From: Leptolyngbya sp.
Lineage (GTDB): Bacteria; Cyanobacteriota; Cyanobacteriia; Leptolyngbyales; Leptolyngbyaceae
DNA length: 64,000 bases
Direction: 5' to 3'
NCBI GenBank assembly: GCA_003249025.1
Contig: QBMH01000006.1
Span: 1 to 64,000, forward strand
Positions 35,874 to 46,746 of the stretch are shown here, piece after piece. A program made the position numbers and the translations under genes. Position 1 is the stretch's first letter; each line of letters begins with the position of its first letter. The notes beneath the pieces were generated by a model that worked only from the letters and a program-made list of their open reading frames with translations, made no database searches and was not told the origin of the DNA.

Positions 35874-37241
35874 ATGACCATTGGCTTACTGAAACAGGCA
35901 ATCCATGCACTGCGGCACGAATCCATCAGCCGGACTCCTGTTCGTCTCAGTCGGTGGTTTAAGTGGATGGCACCAGGGCTATATGTCAAACGCTGGTTGC
36001 TGTTGAGCGCTGCCGGAGTATCGCTGGCAACTTTGGGGATTGCCATTTCGATGAAGTGGACTCCTGTTTTTCGCACCACTCAATTTTTTGGCTGGGTTCT
36101 ACAGCAGACAGCCGAATTTATTCCGAGTTATGTCAGTGGACCCTTGGTCGTTGGGAGTGGTTTATTACTAGTGTGGTGGGGGCAGTCACGGACTTTGGGT
36201 GCGATCACAGAAGTGTTGATGCCCAATGGTAATGAGGATCTAATTGATGTGCTGCTGGCGCATCGCCGTTTAAATCGAGGACCCAAAATTGTTGTAGTGG
36301 GCGGCGGCACTGGGCTTTCGACTTTGCTGCGAGGACTGAAGCAATACAGCGCTAATATCACCGCGATCGTGACGGTGGCGGATGATGGCGGCTCATCTGG
36401 ACGGTTGCGGCGTGAAATTGGCGTGCTGCCACCGGGCGATATTCGGAACTGTTTAGCAGCCTTGGCAGACGAAGAAAAACTGATGACGGAACTGTTTCAG
36501 TATCGGTTTCGGGCGGGTGATGGGCTGACGGGGCACAGTTTTGGTAATTTGTTTTTGACGGCGATGAATGAAATTACCGGAGATCTAGAGCAGGCGATCG
36601 CGGCTAGTTCTCGTGTGCTTGCCGTGCGGGGAGAGGTACTGCCAGCCACCCTCAGCGATGTGCGCTTGTGGGCAGAATTGACCGATGGACGACGGATTGA
36701 AGGGGAATCGAGCATTACCGAAGCTGGCGGCGTGATCGTTCGCGTAGGCTGTACGCCTGAAAATCCACCGGCTCTCCCCAAAGCGCTAGTTGCCATTCAG
36801 GAAGCGGATTTTATTATTATTGGTCCCGGCAGCTTGTATACCAGTATTATTCCAAACTTGTTGGTTCCTGACATTGCCGATGCGATCGCCCGCTCCAAAG
36901 CGCCTCGAATTTACGTGTGCAACATCATGACCCAAGAAGGTGAAACTCAGGGTTACAGCGTAGGTGATCACATTCAAGCGATTGATCGAGCCTGCGGCAA
37001 GCCACTATTTGAAGCGGTTTTAGTCCACAAACAAATGCCGACCGCAAAAACTCTAATTCGCTATGCCCAAGAAAATTCCAATCCGGTACCCCTCGATCGC
37101 GATGTGGTCGGTCGATTAGGGCGGCGGATCATTTTAGCAAATGTGATTGACGAAGAGGAGCATACCGGAGTGGTTCGTCACGATCCCGAAGCTCTAGCTC
37201 GCGTCCTATTTCGCTGGTTTACAAGAGTTCAAGGCTTGTAA
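35874..37241 (+). CDS. YvcK/CofD-like protein with membrane anchor
   Basis: A 455-residue protein with two N-terminal membrane segments (about 41-60 and 88-103) and a C-terminal YvcK/CofD-like Rossmann domain (about 136-450). The latter opens with [17 protein letters not shown] (GGGTG at 143-147) and contains [12 protein letters not shown] and [13 protein letters not shown]. Related YvcK/GlmR proteins bind UDP-GlcNAc and are needed for growth on gluconeogenic carbon and for wall synthesis; the domain is related to the 2-phospho-L-lactate transferase of F420 synthesis. The membrane anchor is usual in cyanobacterial members. It ends one base from the convergent PEP-CTERM gene. Confidence 0.9.
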   Translation: MTIGLLKQAIHALRHESISRTPVRLSRWFKWMAPGLYVKRWLLLSAAGVSLATLGIAISMKWTPVFRTTQFFGWVLQQTAEFIPSYVSGPLVVGSGLLLVWWGQSRTLGAITEVLMPNGNEDLIDVLLAHRRLNRGPKIVVVGGGTGLSTLLRGLKQYSANITAIVTVADDGGSSGRLRREIGVLPPGDIRNCLAALADEEKLMTELFQYRFRAGDGLTGHSFGNLFLTAMNEITGDLEQAIAASSRVLAVRGEVLPATLSDVRLWAELTDGRRIEGESSITEAGGVIVRVGCTPENPPALPKALVAIQEADFIIIGPGSLYTSIIPNLLVPDIADAIARSKAPRIYVCNIMTQEGETQGYSVGDHIQAIDRACGKPLFEAVLVHKQMPTAKTLIRYAQENSNPVPLDRDVVGRLGRRIILANVIDEEEHTGVVRHDPEALARVLFRWFTRVQGL

Positions 37242-37242
37242 T

Positions 37243-37851
37243 TCATCCGTTTTTAATCCTTTTGCGGAGCCAAACGCCTACTCCAACTAGCGTTGCGCCC
37301 AAAACAGTACTGGGTTCCGGAACAGCGGCACTACTTGGGGATGCAGTCCAAGAGCCTGAGCCAAAGGATGGAACAACGCCCACGATCGACTGAAGCCAAG
37401 ACCCACCCCAACTAGCAGAATTTTGGTTATCGCCTTGCAGTAGAAACTGCCGGGTGCCCGATCCCACATCTCCAAAAAACCAGGTATCAGCAATGAAAAT
37501 ACCGTAGCGGCTAATTCTTTGTTGTCCAAGATTGTTGGAGTCTGTGGGCTGCCACCAGGTAACACCAGGGCGATCGCCTAAACTCCAATTTTCCCCTAGC
37601 ACGGCTGCCGAGAAATTAGTCAAAGCATTTCTCACCTCAAACCCAACCGGAGCCGAAATTGGAATCGTTTGCACAAACGTTAAACTTTCATCGTCATAGC
37701 TAAACTCACCCTTACCAGCGGGACTGCCGGCGTTATCGAAAAAGTTCAAGCTCCAAGTGAGGATTGCTGCTTGAGCGGGTGCTGCTATGGTGTTAACGCC
37801 CACAACGACACTAAACGCGATCGCGGCGGTTTTCTGATAGATTTTTTGCAT
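37243..37851 (-). CDS. PEP-CTERM sorting-domain exported protein
   Basis: A 202-residue exported protein with a signal peptide (about 1-29, ending APAQA-A), a soluble beta-rich middle domain and a C-terminal PEP-CTERM tag: VPEPSTVLG, a hydrophobic helix, then basic RKRIKNG. PEP-CTERM proteins are delivered to the envelope by an exosortase and often belong to extracellular matrix. The middle domain is not one I can name. Start is the ATG at 37851; a longer frame adds 19 residues with no family support. Its 3' end nearly touches the YvcK-like gene. Confidence 0.88.
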   Translation of the reverse strand: MQKIYQKTAAIAFSVVVGVNTIAAPAQAAILTWSLNFFDNAGSPAGKGEFSYDDESLTFVQTIPISAPVGFEVRNALTNFSAAVLGENWSLGDRPGVTWWQPTDSNNLGQQRISRYGIFIADTWFFGDVGSGTRQFLLQGDNQNSASWGGSWLQSIVGVVPSFGSGSWTASPSSAAVPEPSTVLGATLVGVGVWLRKRIKNG

Positions 37852-38116
37852 CTGTTTTTCCCTAATTGTCAAAGTTGTTAGTAGCGCACCGCTGAGAAAC
37901 CAACTCACAGAACGTCAACGTAGAATTGATGCGTTTAATCTGGAGAAATAGCCAAAACAGTTTGTAAATTAAAAATGATCACAGTTGCTCATTAAAATTG
38001 CGATCACTCTGGTTGAACAACTTCCTCTAGTTAGATAACTTTCAAAGTGTAGCTATCTGCTGCGATAAATCAAGCGTTAGAACTTTCTATTTGCAATTTT
38101 CAATGAGTACGTCACC

Positions 38117-38608
38117 ATGCCTCCTCTGATCGATCCAGTTGGCTCCTGCTCTGTTACTCTCAATAATTTGGATATTCACGCAACCCGCCAGATTGGTAAG
38201 CATTTGGGAAACACTTTGGCAGCAGGAAGTGTATTGCTGCTAGAAGGTGAGTTGGGCAGCGGCAAAACAACCTTAGTTCAAGCAATTGGGTCAGGGCTGA
38301 AAATTTCTGAACCGATCGATAGCCCCACGTTCACCTTAGTGAATGAGTATTTTGGGGGACGATTGCCGCTCTATCACATGGATTTGTATCGATTGCAGCC
38401 GCAAGCGGTCGCCCAGCTTTACCCCGATATTTATTGGGATGGAGTAGAAGTAGAACCCGGCATCGTGGCGATCGAATGGGCAGAACGTCTTCCCTATAGA
38501 CCATCAAATTATTTGTTGATTCAACTGTGTAGCAATGATAATCAACACCAAATTAGCCTAATACCTGTGGGAAATTTTAAGATGCCCGCGATCGACAAGC
38601 AGTTTTAA
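38117..38608 (+). CDS. tsaE: TsaE, ATPase for tRNA t6A37 synthesis
   Basis: A 163-residue P-loop protein that works with TsaB, TsaC and TsaD to make threonylcarbamoyl-adenosine at position 37 of ANN-decoding tRNAs. Walker A is GELGSGKT (44-51), followed by the family-specific DSPTFTLVNEY (about 72-82), YHMDLYRL and VAIEWAERL. Length is normal. The gene sits alone after an upstream gap of about 260 bases, next to the decayed pyrC on the other strand. Confidence 0.93.
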   Translation: MPPLIDPVGSCSVTLNNLDIHATRQIGKHLGNTLAAGSVLLLEGELGSGKTTLVQAIGSGLKISEPIDSPTFTLVNEYFGGRLPLYHMDLYRLQPQAVAQLYPDIYWDGVEVEPGIVAIEWAERLPYRPSNYLLIQLCSNDNQHQISLIPVGNFKMPAIDKQF

Positions 38609-38674
38609 GTTAAATTGCGTAGGTCAACATGCCCTACACAAAGTACACTACCCTACTAAAACCTGAAACCTGTT

Positions 38675-39486
38675 TTAACTAAACCGCAATGCTTGACCAC
38701 GCACAGAGGTATTCAACTTACCGTGATCAAAGACAATTTGACCGTCAACGATCGCGGTCACTGCTCAACCCGTCAGATTCCACCCTTCAAAAGAACTCCA
38801 ACCGCACTTAGTTAACTGATCTTCCCGCTGCATGCGGCTCGATTATCCTGAATTTGAGAGTGAATTGCCGGATCGGTGATTCACTCAAACTGCTGACGGC
38901 GATCGCGAATTCGCGCTTGGTTTTCGGCATGAACGGCAATCAAGCGATCGCCCTTAGAAAAAATTTGATCCAGCAGCGATTCTTCATCAATCAGCAAAGC
39001 GCCATGCATCGAACCCATGAAAATTTTAATGCCGCAAACTGGGTTTGCCTCAAGCAAATCAGGCAATATCTCTGCCGTCGCGCCAATGAAAAAGCCATAG
39101 TTCACCAAACACTTTTCTGCTGCTCGTTTCAGCTTGTCATCTAGGGCAGCTTGAGTGATCGTTAATGGGCGTGTATTGGGCATTTCTAAAAATGAAGTCA
39201 CGCCGCCTCTGGCACAGGCGCAACTGGCGGTAAATAAATCTTCCTTATATTCCAAGCCGGGTTCACGAAAATGCACCTGTGGGTCAATTACTCCCGGCAA
39301 CAAAGTTAGCCCGGTTGCGTCTATTTCCTTAACAGTCTGGCGAGATCCACTAAACTCATTGGCGTTAAGTTCAGCAGCGATCGCTTGGATTGTGCCATTT
39401 TGAATATAGACATCTCCCAACACGAGGTTGCTATCTGGCTGAAGAATAGATGCATTGTGGATCAGTAACGGCAAATCTGATGACAT
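38675..39486 (-). pseudogene. Decayed dihydroorotase (pyrC) with internal deletion
   Basis: The 5' part encodes about 200 residues of a good dihydroorotase N-terminus, with DATGLTLLPGVIDPQVHFREPG (in two parts; metal-binding HxH replaced by the QVHFRE form seen in this group), GGVTSFLEMPNT and the HAEN region. A TGA at 38881-38883 interrupts the frame after RRQQFE, yet the following codons still read ITDPAIHSQIQDNRAA. The frame then jumps, and a second piece reads MQREDQLTKCGWSSFEGWNLTG, stop, AVTAIVDGQIVFDHGK...RGQAL, which is the family C-terminus. About 200 central residues (catalytic core) are missing. So there are two nonsense codons, a frameshift and a large deletion. Confidence 0.9.
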
Positions 39487-39539
39487 GATGTAAGCCAAAT
39501 TAGAATAGTATTGAACTCTGCATAACCCTTATCGCGGCG

Positions 39540-40142
39540 ATGGCTCAAGTGAACAGTAAAGAATCCAGTGACAACAATAATAATCCCCAACCTCCCAAGG
39601 AGATTATTTGGGTCGAAATCCTCAAAACCTTAGGACTTAGCGCCATTTTGGCATTTGGCATCCGTACATTTGTTGCGGAAGCTCGCTACATTCCTTCTAA
39701 GTCAATGGTGCCTACCTTGCAAGTAGACGATCGCCTCATTATAGATAAGGTTAGTTATCACTTTAAGCAACCTCAGCGGGGAGATGTTGTGGTCTTCATG
39801 CCGCCCGATGAAGCGTCGGTTGTCTGCACTGGACCTCGACCCCAACATTCTAAGGATGCTTACATTAAGCGAATCATTGGTTTGCCGGGTGAAAAGATAG
39901 AGGTAAAGCAAGGGTTAGTTTTTATTAATGACAGTCCCATTAAGGAAACCTATCTCGATAGCGTTCCTGAATATCAATATGGTCCTAGGGTTGTTCCCCC
40001 AGACTCGTATTTAGTTTTAGGCGATAACCGTAATAATAGCTGCGATAGTCATTATTGGGGGTTTGTGCCTCATGACAATATTATCGGTCGTGCGATCGTG
40101 CGATTTTGGCCCCTGAATCGCATGGGCGAAATTACTCCTTAA
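39540..40142 (+). CDS. lepB: Signal peptidase I
   Basis: A 200-residue membrane-bound serine protease that removes signal peptides from exported proteins. It has a hydrophilic N-terminal tail rich in Asn, one membrane anchor (about 25-44), catalytic Ser55 in box B (SKSMVPTL) and catalytic Lys110 in box D (KRIIGLPGE), and box E ([15 protein letters not shown]). A one-anchor form is usual for cyanobacteria. The gene is divergent from the pyrC relic with 53 bases between them, and its 3' end overlaps the convergent ferredoxin-like gene by 11 bases. Confidence 0.96.
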   Translation: MAQVNSKESSDNNNNPQPPKEIIWVEILKTLGLSAILAFGIRTFVAEARYIPSKSMVPTLQVDDRLIIDKVSYHFKQPQRGDVVVFMPPDEASVVCTGPRPQHSKDAYIKRIIGLPGEKIEVKQGLVFINDSPIKETYLDSVPEYQYGPRVVPPDSYLVLGDNRNNSCDSHYWGFVPHDNIIGRAIVRFWPLNRMGEITP

Positions 40143-40551
40143 CTAAGGCTTCATGGGTCAGCGGATGCACCAGAAATACATACTCTTCAACAATTTGATT
40201 GCCAATCAAGTGTTCTTGAATAATGCGCTCAATCACGTGCGGTGTGGCGCTATGATACCAAACGCCATCAGGATAAATGACCAAAATGGGTCCCTGCATA
40301 CACACTTGTAGGCAATTGGCTTTAGTCCGAAATACACAGCTTGACTGGGTATCTGTTGGCTGATCAAGTTTCAGTTCTTTTAATCGATTCTTTAAATAAT
40401 CCCACGCTGCCAAACTGAGATCTTTGGAGCAACATTTTGGTTTCGTTTGGTCAGCACAAATGAATAGATGCCGTTGAATATGATTCAGGCTTAAGGCTTG
40501 AACACAGGTTGCCAAAGCATCGGCAGAACAAATTTCGTTAGGAACAGCCAT
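40132..40551 (-). CDS. (2Fe-2S) thioredoxin-like ferredoxin domain protein
   Basis: A 139-residue soluble protein of the thioredoxin-fold [2Fe-2S] ferredoxin type. Cysteine pattern: [16 protein letters not shown] (first cluster ligands, about 29-42) and [17 protein letters not shown] (about 72-88), followed by [14 protein letters not shown] typical of the family, known from NuoE and small cyanobacterial ferredoxins. Its redox partner is unknown. It overlaps the end of lepB by 11 bases in convergent orientation and lies downstream of the rpo operon terminator, so it has its own transcript. Confidence 0.88.
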   Translation of the reverse strand: MAVPNEICSADALATCVQALSLNHIQRHLFICADQTKPKCCSKDLSLAAWDYLKNRLKELKLDQPTDTQSSCVFRTKANCLQVCMQGPILVIYPDGVWYHSATPHVIERIIQEHLIGNQIVEEYVFLVHPLTHEALVKE

Positions 40552-40581
40552 AAATCCTCAACTTACAACTGATTTGAAACT

Positions 40582-40620
40582 AAAAAAGTCATCTGCTGGG
40601 TTAATTCATCAGCAGATGAC
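40582..40620 (-). terminator. Intrinsic terminator of the rpoB-rpoC1-rpoC2 operon
   Basis: An 11-base perfect stem GTCATCTGCTG (40588-40598) / CAGCAGATGAC (40610-40620) is followed, on the minus strand, by a six-T tract (40582-40587). It lies about 50 bases after the rpoC2 stop. Confidence 0.92.
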
Positions 40621-40672
40621 CTAAGTTCAAAATAACGTTTGACCAGAATGAGGCGACTTGAAAACAGGAGGG

Positions 40673-43600
40673 TTAGTCTTCCAGGTCGTCATCTATGACA
40701 TCTTCAAAGTCATCATTATCATCTACAGCTTTGCTGCTGATGGTACTGCCACCGATAAATTCATCATCACCGTCATCCAAAATAGGTGAAACATAATCAG
40801 ATTTGGTATCGCTAATCCCAAACTCTGGTGCGCCGAAGAGGGCACGGTCTTCAATATCTAGCCCGTAAGTGCGGGCTGTGCGATCGTCGAGAACCACATC
40901 CTTTAGATCCGCATCATCGTCGAACATGGCGATACCGTCATAGGACAAGTCAGGATCGATACTTCCCACTTCCTCATAAGCATTAAAGCCAGTTCCGGCG
41001 GGAATTAATCGTCCAATGATGACGTTTTCCTTCAAGCCGCGCAGCCAGTCAGATTTACCCTCGATCGCAGCTTCCGTCAGAACCCGTGTGGTTTCTTGGA
41101 AACTAGCCGCCGAGATGAAGCTATCAGTATTGAGCGATGCTTTTGTAATTCCCAGCAATACAGGCGTGTATTCTGCTGGCGCACCCCCCGTAATCGACAT
41201 TGCCTCATTCACCTGCTCTACTTGGTAAAGCTCCACTAGCTCACCCGGCAGCATGGTGGTATCCCCGCCATCATCCACTCGTGCTTTAGAAGTCATCTGG
41301 CGAACGACTACTTCAATGTGTTTGTCAGAAATGTCAACACCTTGAGATTGATATACGGACTGAACTTCGCTCACCAGGAAAGTTTGCACTTCTCGTAAGC
41401 TACGTAGTGCTGAGTCGTGAACTCCCATTGTTTCACGGCTCGCCCGATACATTACCTCTAGCAGTTCATGGGGATTGGAAGGACCATCAGTTAACCGCTC
41501 TCCTGCACTCACCTGTTGCCCATCGGAAACAATTACGTTTTGTCCAGGGCTAATGGGATACTCGCGCAAGTTGCCATCTGATTCAATAACTTTAACTTCA
41601 GTGGTTTCATTGTCTTCATAAACGACCTGAGCGGTACCGTCTCGTTCAGCCAAAATGCACGCTTCTCTGGGCTTCCGCGCTTCTAGAAGTTCCTCAATTC
41701 TGGGAAGACCTTGAATGATGTCTCCGGTTTTAGAGCGCTCAAATACCAACAGCACTAAATGGTCGCCCCGCTGTACCAGATCACCATGATCGATGTGCAA
41801 CACGGCTCCGGGAGATACCCGATAAGGACGAGCTAACCGCATCGTCAGTTGAGATTCATTCACCTGCACCACTAAGCCAGATTCTTCTAGGGAAAAGCCG
41901 GGTGCCACTTTGGTTCCCGCTACAACTAAATCGCCGGGGTTGACCGTAGGCTGACCTTTGGTATTGATCGTAACCAAGTCAGCATCTCGAACCACCAAAA
42001 TCCGACGAATTGCCTCGGCACCTTCGCGAATCCCACGCACCTCTCCGGCTTCCTTGCACAGGATTTCAGTCCGAGCAACCACTGCTCCCGGTGCAATCTG
42101 ATCGCCATCCTGCACCAACACTCGCGTTTGAGTTCTGCCTTGGGTAGGATCGGCGGAAATATCGCGCCGAATCACCAAGGATTCCAAAATCACAAGTTGC
42201 AAGCGCAACCGATCTGGATCGGTTTCATCGGGAACTAATTCTATATCTGCTGCAAGCTGTGGGGCATCTTGGTCAATTTCTAGCACCAGTTGGATTTTGA
42301 GCAGTTCTAATCCTTCCACAGACTTCACTCGCTCTCCATCCTTGTAGGGCATTCGTTGAATGGCTCTCAAGCGAATAGAACGTCCCGAATCATCATTAGA
42401 AGATTCTTGACTGGGGACAGAGGGTTCGTCTGGAACTGTAAATTCCATAATTGGACGTACCAGCATGGCGGGACCTTCAGGGGTCTCCACGTACTCAACA
42501 TATTTGAGTTCGTTGATGGTTAACCCTGGCATGATTTCCTGACCGGGATTTGCTAGAACGGCTTCACGGGTGATGATGTCGTCAGGATTATCGACCATGT
42601 GTAAGTCACCTGGTTTGACGACAATTTCCCGGAGAATGTCGTTCTTTTGGGTGACTTCAATTACGCCATTGCTTTGGCAGAAGATGTCTTTAACGACCTC
42701 TGTACCCGCTTCGACGTATTGCCCATCTTCTACCATCAACAAGGAAATATCTTTGTTAACTTCGTGGGCTTCTTCGGGAATCCAGATTAGGGTGCCGCCT
42801 TTGATCACTTCGTAGCCTTGCTTGGCTTTACCACGTTTGCCAACTTCTACGCCAGAGTATTTGATGATGCCGCCTGTTTGAGTACGGTAGCGATCGTCAA
42901 TTAATTCGGCAACTACTTGACCGTTGGTGACTTTGGTTCCGGGGGTGGCTTTGAGAGAAAAGGTTTGATTGTGGTTGGTTTCAATCAGGTAGTGATCGCG
43001 ACCTTGGAAACTCTCTGCCCGAATTTGGGCTTGATCAAGCAGCACGGAGGCAGTGATAATTTCAACTTCTCGTCCTCCTTTGTTGCCTTCTGGTTCTTGG
43101 GGAAGTCGAACAATTCCACCGTGTTCGGTCACCAGTTTTGTTTCGGCAATAACTCCGGCTGCTTGGATCGAATCACCATTTTTGACAATGGGTTCCGCAC
43201 CCGGTGGTAAGTTGTAGACTTCGCCTGACAAGATCCACAGCAATCCGCCCCGTTGAGCTATGCGGGTGGTATTGCCTTGACGATCCTTTTTCTCTTCTGG
43301 CACGAGATCTGCAAATTGAACCTCTCCAGCCATGTCAGAGGCCACGTCTTTTGCGGCTTTTTCCGTCGTTTTGCGCGATCGCCCAGTCAGTGGAACTTCA
43401 GCTAGGATATGTCCAGCTTTTACCTTTTGACCATCTCTTACGAGCAAGGTTGCGCCCTGCAAGATAGAGAAGGCTTGCTGTCCAGCAGATCCTCCATCTA
43501 GGACTACTTTTGTGTTTGAATCGACGGATTCTACGACGAGGGCATCTTCGCCATGACGGGTGCGGAAGGCGCGAGTCCGAAAACGCTTGGGAAATTTGAT

Positions 43601-44710
43601 CGTGCCATCAAAGTTTGCCCGTTCTTGGCGTGCCATTTCACCTGTAAATACACCGCCGGTGTGGAAGGTTCTCATGGTGAGTTGAGTTCCGGGTTCGCCA
43701 ATCGATTGAGCAGCGATGATGCCAACAGCCTCGCCGATGTCTACCATGTGGGCGTGGGCAAGGCTCCAACCATAGCAGTTCTGGCAAACAGAACGTGTAG
43801 CATCGCAGGTGAGGGGCGATCGCAGCATGACCTCTTCAACTCCGGCTTCGGCAATTTTCTCTGCCTGTTCGTCTGAGATTGCCTGATTTCGAGCAATGAT
43901 GACTTCGCCGGTTTCTGGATGAACGATATCACGAGCGGCAACGCGACCCAAAAGACGATTCTTGAGGGGGATCAGGACGCGATCGCCGTCCGTCATGCTG
44001 GTTAATGGAATCCCGCGCTGAGTTCCGCAGTCCAGTTCCCGAATAATCACATCCTGGGAAACATCGACTAAACGGCGAGTTAGATAGCCGGAGTCTGCTG
44101 TTCGCAAAGCGGTATCTACTAGCCCTTTGCGAGCACCATAGGATGAAATAATATACTCTGTTACAGTTAGCCCTTCCCGGAAGTTGGTTTTAATCGGCAA
44201 GTCAATGATTTCACCTTGCGGATTTGACATGAGACCCCGCATTCCCACCAATTGACGAACTTGGGAAATGTTGCCCCGTGCCCCGGAAAACGCCATCATG
44301 TAGACGGAGTTCAGCGGGTTATTGGATTTAAAGTTTTTGACCACTTCATCTTTCAATTCTTCATTGGTGCCGTTCCAGGTATCAATTACCTTTTGGAACC
44401 GTTCCACTTCTGTGATTTCGCCGCGAGTGTATTTCTCTTCGGTTTCTCGAATGGTTTCTTGAGCCGCATCTAGCAATTTGCGTTTAGTGGGGGGAATCTG
44501 CAAATCATCCACACTGATCGATACCCCTGCACGGGTGGCAAACTTAAAGCCCATATCCTTCACCATGTCTGCCATTTGAGCGGTGCGTGCAGTACCGTAG
44601 TTAGTAAATGCCCAAGAAATTAGCTTCGTCAGCTCTTTCTTGTTAACGACGTAATTCCGAAAGAGGGGTTGTTCGTTGCGCTCTGCCATGTTTAAGTCCG
44701 CCTGTGCCAT
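40673..44710 (-). CDS. rpoC2: RNA polymerase beta' subunit, C-terminal half (RpoC2)
   Basis: A 1345-residue subunit carrying the C-terminal two thirds of beta'. It has the trigger-loop and bridge-helix portions ([39 protein letters not shown], in parts), the second zinc site ([14 protein letters not shown], about residues 300-315), and [25 protein letters not shown] (in parts). Between them and the C-terminal conserved region ([14 protein letters not shown] onward) lies the very large SI3 insertion of cyanobacteria. The acidic tail ends [13 protein letters not shown]. The split of beta' into rpoC1 and rpoC2 is specific to cyanobacteria and plastids. Start at the ATG at 44710. Last gene of the operon. 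Confidence 0.97.
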   Translation of the reverse strand: MAQADLNMAERNEQPLFRNYVVNKKELTKLISWAFTNYGTARTAQMADMVKDMGFKFATRAGVSISVDDLQIPPTKRKLLDAAQETIRETEEKYTRGEITEVERFQKVIDTWNGTNEELKDEVVKNFKSNNPLNSVYMMAFSGARGNISQVRQLVGMRGLMSNPQGEIIDLPIKTNFREGLTVTEYIISSYGARKGLVDTALRTADSGYLTRRLVDVSQDVIIRELDCGTQRGIPLTSMTDGDRVLIPLKNRLLGRVAARDIVHPETGEVIIARNQAISDEQAEKIAEAGVEEVMLRSPLTCDATRSVCQNCYGWSLAHAHMVDIGEAVGIIAAQSIGEPGTQLTMRTFHTGGVFTGEMARQERANFDGTIKFPKRFRTRAFRTRHGEDALVVESVDSNTKVVLDGGSAGQQAFSILQGATLLVRDGQKVKAGHILAEVPLTGRSRKTTEKAAKDVASDMAGEVQFADLVPEEKKDRQGNTTRIAQRGGLLWILSGEVYNLPPGAEPIVKNGDSIQAAGVIAETKLVTEHGGIVRLPQEPEGNKGGREVEIITASVLLDQAQIRAESFQGRDHYLIETNHNQTFSLKATPGTKVTNGQVVAELIDDRYRTQTGGIIKYSGVEVGKRGKAKQGYEVIKGGTLIWIPEEAHEVNKDISLLMVEDGQYVEAGTEVVKDIFCQSNGVIEVTQKNDILREIVVKPGDLHMVDNPDDIITREAVLANPGQEIMPGLTINELKYVEYVETPEGPAMLVRPIMEFTVPDEPSVPSQESSNDDSGRSIRLRAIQRMPYKDGERVKSVEGLELLKIQLVLEIDQDAPQLAADIELVPDETDPDRLRLQLVILESLVIRRDISADPTQGRTQTRVLVQDGDQIAPGAVVARTEILCKEAGEVRGIREGAEAIRRILVVRDADLVTINTKGQPTVNPGDLVVAGTKVAPGFSLEESGLVVQVNESQLTMRLARPYRVSPGAVLHIDHGDLVQRGDHLVLLVFERSKTGDIIQGLPRIEELLEARKPREACILAERDGTAQVVYEDNETTEVKVIESDGNLREYPISPGQNVIVSDGQQVSAGERLTDGPSNPHELLEVMYRASRETMGVHDSALRSLREVQTFLVSEVQSVYQSQGVDISDKHIEVVVRQMTSKARVDDGGDTTMLPGELVELYQVEQVNEAMSITGGAPAEYTPVLLGITKASLNTDSFISAASFQETTRVLTEAAIEGKSDWLRGLKENVIIGRLIPAGTGFNAYEEVGSIDPDLSYDGIAMFDDDADLKDVVLDDRTARTYGLDIEDRALFGAPEFGISDTKSDYVSPILDDGDDEFIGGSTISSKAVDDNDDFEDVIDDDLED

Positions 44711-44776
44711 GAACAAAATGTTGAATTTGGAAATTACGGGCGGGGCTGGACGCGATCGCCAACCCCTAAAGTCTGT

Positions 44777-46651
44777 TTAGACTGCTAAGGCATCATGAAT
44801 AGTCTTGTTGAAGATAATGCGCCCCGGAGTGGTGCGAACGTATTGAGAAAGTAAGTTACCTTCTGCATCAATTCGCATACGGCGGTGTTTGTAGAGCTTA
44901 GTTACCACACCATCTGGAGACGTGCTTTCCTCCAAAACCTCGTTGTCAGGTTCGTCACTGTCAACTTCTCCATCAAAGCGAACCCAAACATAGGCATGAA
45001 TCGCCACTTGTTTCTGGTCGTAAGCGATGATTGCCTCTTCCATGTTATAGAAGTAGCGATCGCCACTCCCTTGAGTTTCAGGATTTTCGGCGGTGAGGTA
45101 ATAACAGCCCAGCACCATATCTTGGCTAGGAGTAATAATGGGGCGACCCGTCGCAGGCGACAAAATGTTGTTGGATGCCAGCATCAATAACCGAGCTTCA
45201 GCCTGAGCCTCAATCGATAGAGGCACATGAACCGCCATTTGATCTCCATCAAAGTCGGCGTTAAACGCTGGACACACCAATGGATGCAGTTGGATCGCGC
45301 GACCTTCTACCAAAACGGGTTCAAAGGCTTGAATGCCCAAACGGTGAAGCGTAGGTGCCCGGTTTAACATAACGGGATGCCCTTCAATCACATCCTCCAA
45401 CACATCCCATACCGTCGGATCATTACGCTGGATTAGTTTTTTAGCAGCTTTGATGTTGTTGACTAACCCTTGCCGAATCAAGCGATGGATGACAAAGGGC
45501 TGAAACAGCTCGATCGCCATTTCTCTAGGCAATCCACACTGATGAATCTTCAGCTTGGGACCGACCACAATCACCGAACGACCCGAGTAATCTACCCGTT
45601 TGCCCAATAGGTTTTGTCGAAAACGACCTTGCTTCCCTTCAATGATGTCAGACAGGGATTTTAGGGGACGATTATTCGCCCCAACGACTGTGCGACCCCG
45701 CCGTCCGTTATCAATCAGAGCGTCTACCGCTTCCTGCAACATCCGCTTTTCATTACGGACGATGATTTCAGGTGCCAGAATTTCTTGCAGACGCGCCAGT
45801 CGATTGTTGCGGTTGATCACCCGCCGATAGAGGTCATTCAAGTCAGAGGTGGCAAACCGTCCTCCATCTAGCTGCACCATGGGACGCAGATCGGGTGGAA
45901 TCACGGGGATCACCGTCAATACCATCCAATCGGTTTGAGAACCAGTTGCGATAAAGTTATCAATCACCCGCAGGCGCTTGATCAGCTTTGCTCGTTTTTG
46001 TCCTTTAGAAGCAGCTATTTCTTCCCGGAGTTTTTCGGCTTCTTCTTCTAAATTGATGTCTTGCAACAATCGCTGTAGAGCCTCTGCCCCAATGCCAACC
46101 TCCACACCGGTCAACTGCGAATCTTCGCTATAAAGCTGATCCTCAATTTCAATCCACTGATCTTCAGTCAGGAGTTGCTTGTAGGATAGGTTTTCTGCGT
46201 TGCCAGGATTCAGCACCACATAGGCATTAAAGTAAACGATTTGCTCCACATCCCGGAGTGGCATATCAAGCAGAATTGCCATGTAGCTCGGAATACCCTT
46301 TAGATACCAAACATGGGCAACGGGAGCCGCTAGTTTGATATAGCCCATGCGATGACGGCGAACGCGAGACTCGGTAACTTCCACACCGCAACGCTCACAG
46401 ACAATGCCGCGATGACGCACACGCTTATATTTACCGCAATGGCATTCCCAGTCCTTCGCGGGACCAAAAATCCGTTCACAAAACAACCCATCCATTTCTG
46501 GCTTGAGCGTCCGATAGTTAATCGTTTCTGGCTTTGTTACTTCACCTACGGCTTGACCGTTGGGCAGGGTGCGTTCTCCCCATTGGCGAATTCGTTCTGG
46601 AGATGCCAGACCAATTTTTACGTAGTCAAACCGCTGCTCTAGCTTCGGCAT
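44777..46651 (-). CDS. rpoC1: RNA polymerase gamma subunit (beta' N-terminal part, RpoC1)
   Basis: A 624-residue subunit with the N-terminal zinc-binding site ([20 protein letters not shown], about 69-88), the rudder/lid regions ([19 protein letters not shown]) and the catalytic [12 protein letters not shown], whose three Asp residues hold the active-site Mg2+. The ATG at 46651 gives the expected [14 protein letters not shown] start; twelve extra residues of a longer frame are ignored. It lies 95 bases after rpoB and 66 bases before rpoC2. Confidence 0.97.
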   Translation of the reverse strand: MPKLEQRFDYVKIGLASPERIRQWGERTLPNGQAVGEVTKPETINYRTLKPEMDGLFCERIFGPAKDWECHCGKYKRVRHRGIVCERCGVEVTESRVRRHRMGYIKLAAPVAHVWYLKGIPSYMAILLDMPLRDVEQIVYFNAYVVLNPGNAENLSYKQLLTEDQWIEIEDQLYSEDSQLTGVEVGIGAEALQRLLQDINLEEEAEKLREEIAASKGQKRAKLIKRLRVIDNFIATGSQTDWMVLTVIPVIPPDLRPMVQLDGGRFATSDLNDLYRRVINRNNRLARLQEILAPEIIVRNEKRMLQEAVDALIDNGRRGRTVVGANNRPLKSLSDIIEGKQGRFRQNLLGKRVDYSGRSVIVVGPKLKIHQCGLPREMAIELFQPFVIHRLIRQGLVNNIKAAKKLIQRNDPTVWDVLEDVIEGHPVMLNRAPTLHRLGIQAFEPVLVEGRAIQLHPLVCPAFNADFDGDQMAVHVPLSIEAQAEARLLMLASNNILSPATGRPIITPSQDMVLGCYYLTAENPETQGSGDRYFYNMEEAIIAYDQKQVAIHAYVWVRFDGEVDSDEPDNEVLEESTSPDGVVTKLYKHRRMRIDAEGNLLSQYVRTTPGRIIFNKTIHDALAV

Positions 46652-46746
46652 CGTGCGTTGTTCCTCATCAAGATCGGGGTATGGCAAGAAAATTTAGAGT
46701 GGGATGAGAAGATGCGATCGCGCTGTTCCCTCATCCCCTAAAACTA

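Noticed and set aside
43204-43876. Antisense open frames inside rpoC2
   Set aside because: Shadows of the highly biased coding strand; no starts with ribosome sites and no motifs.
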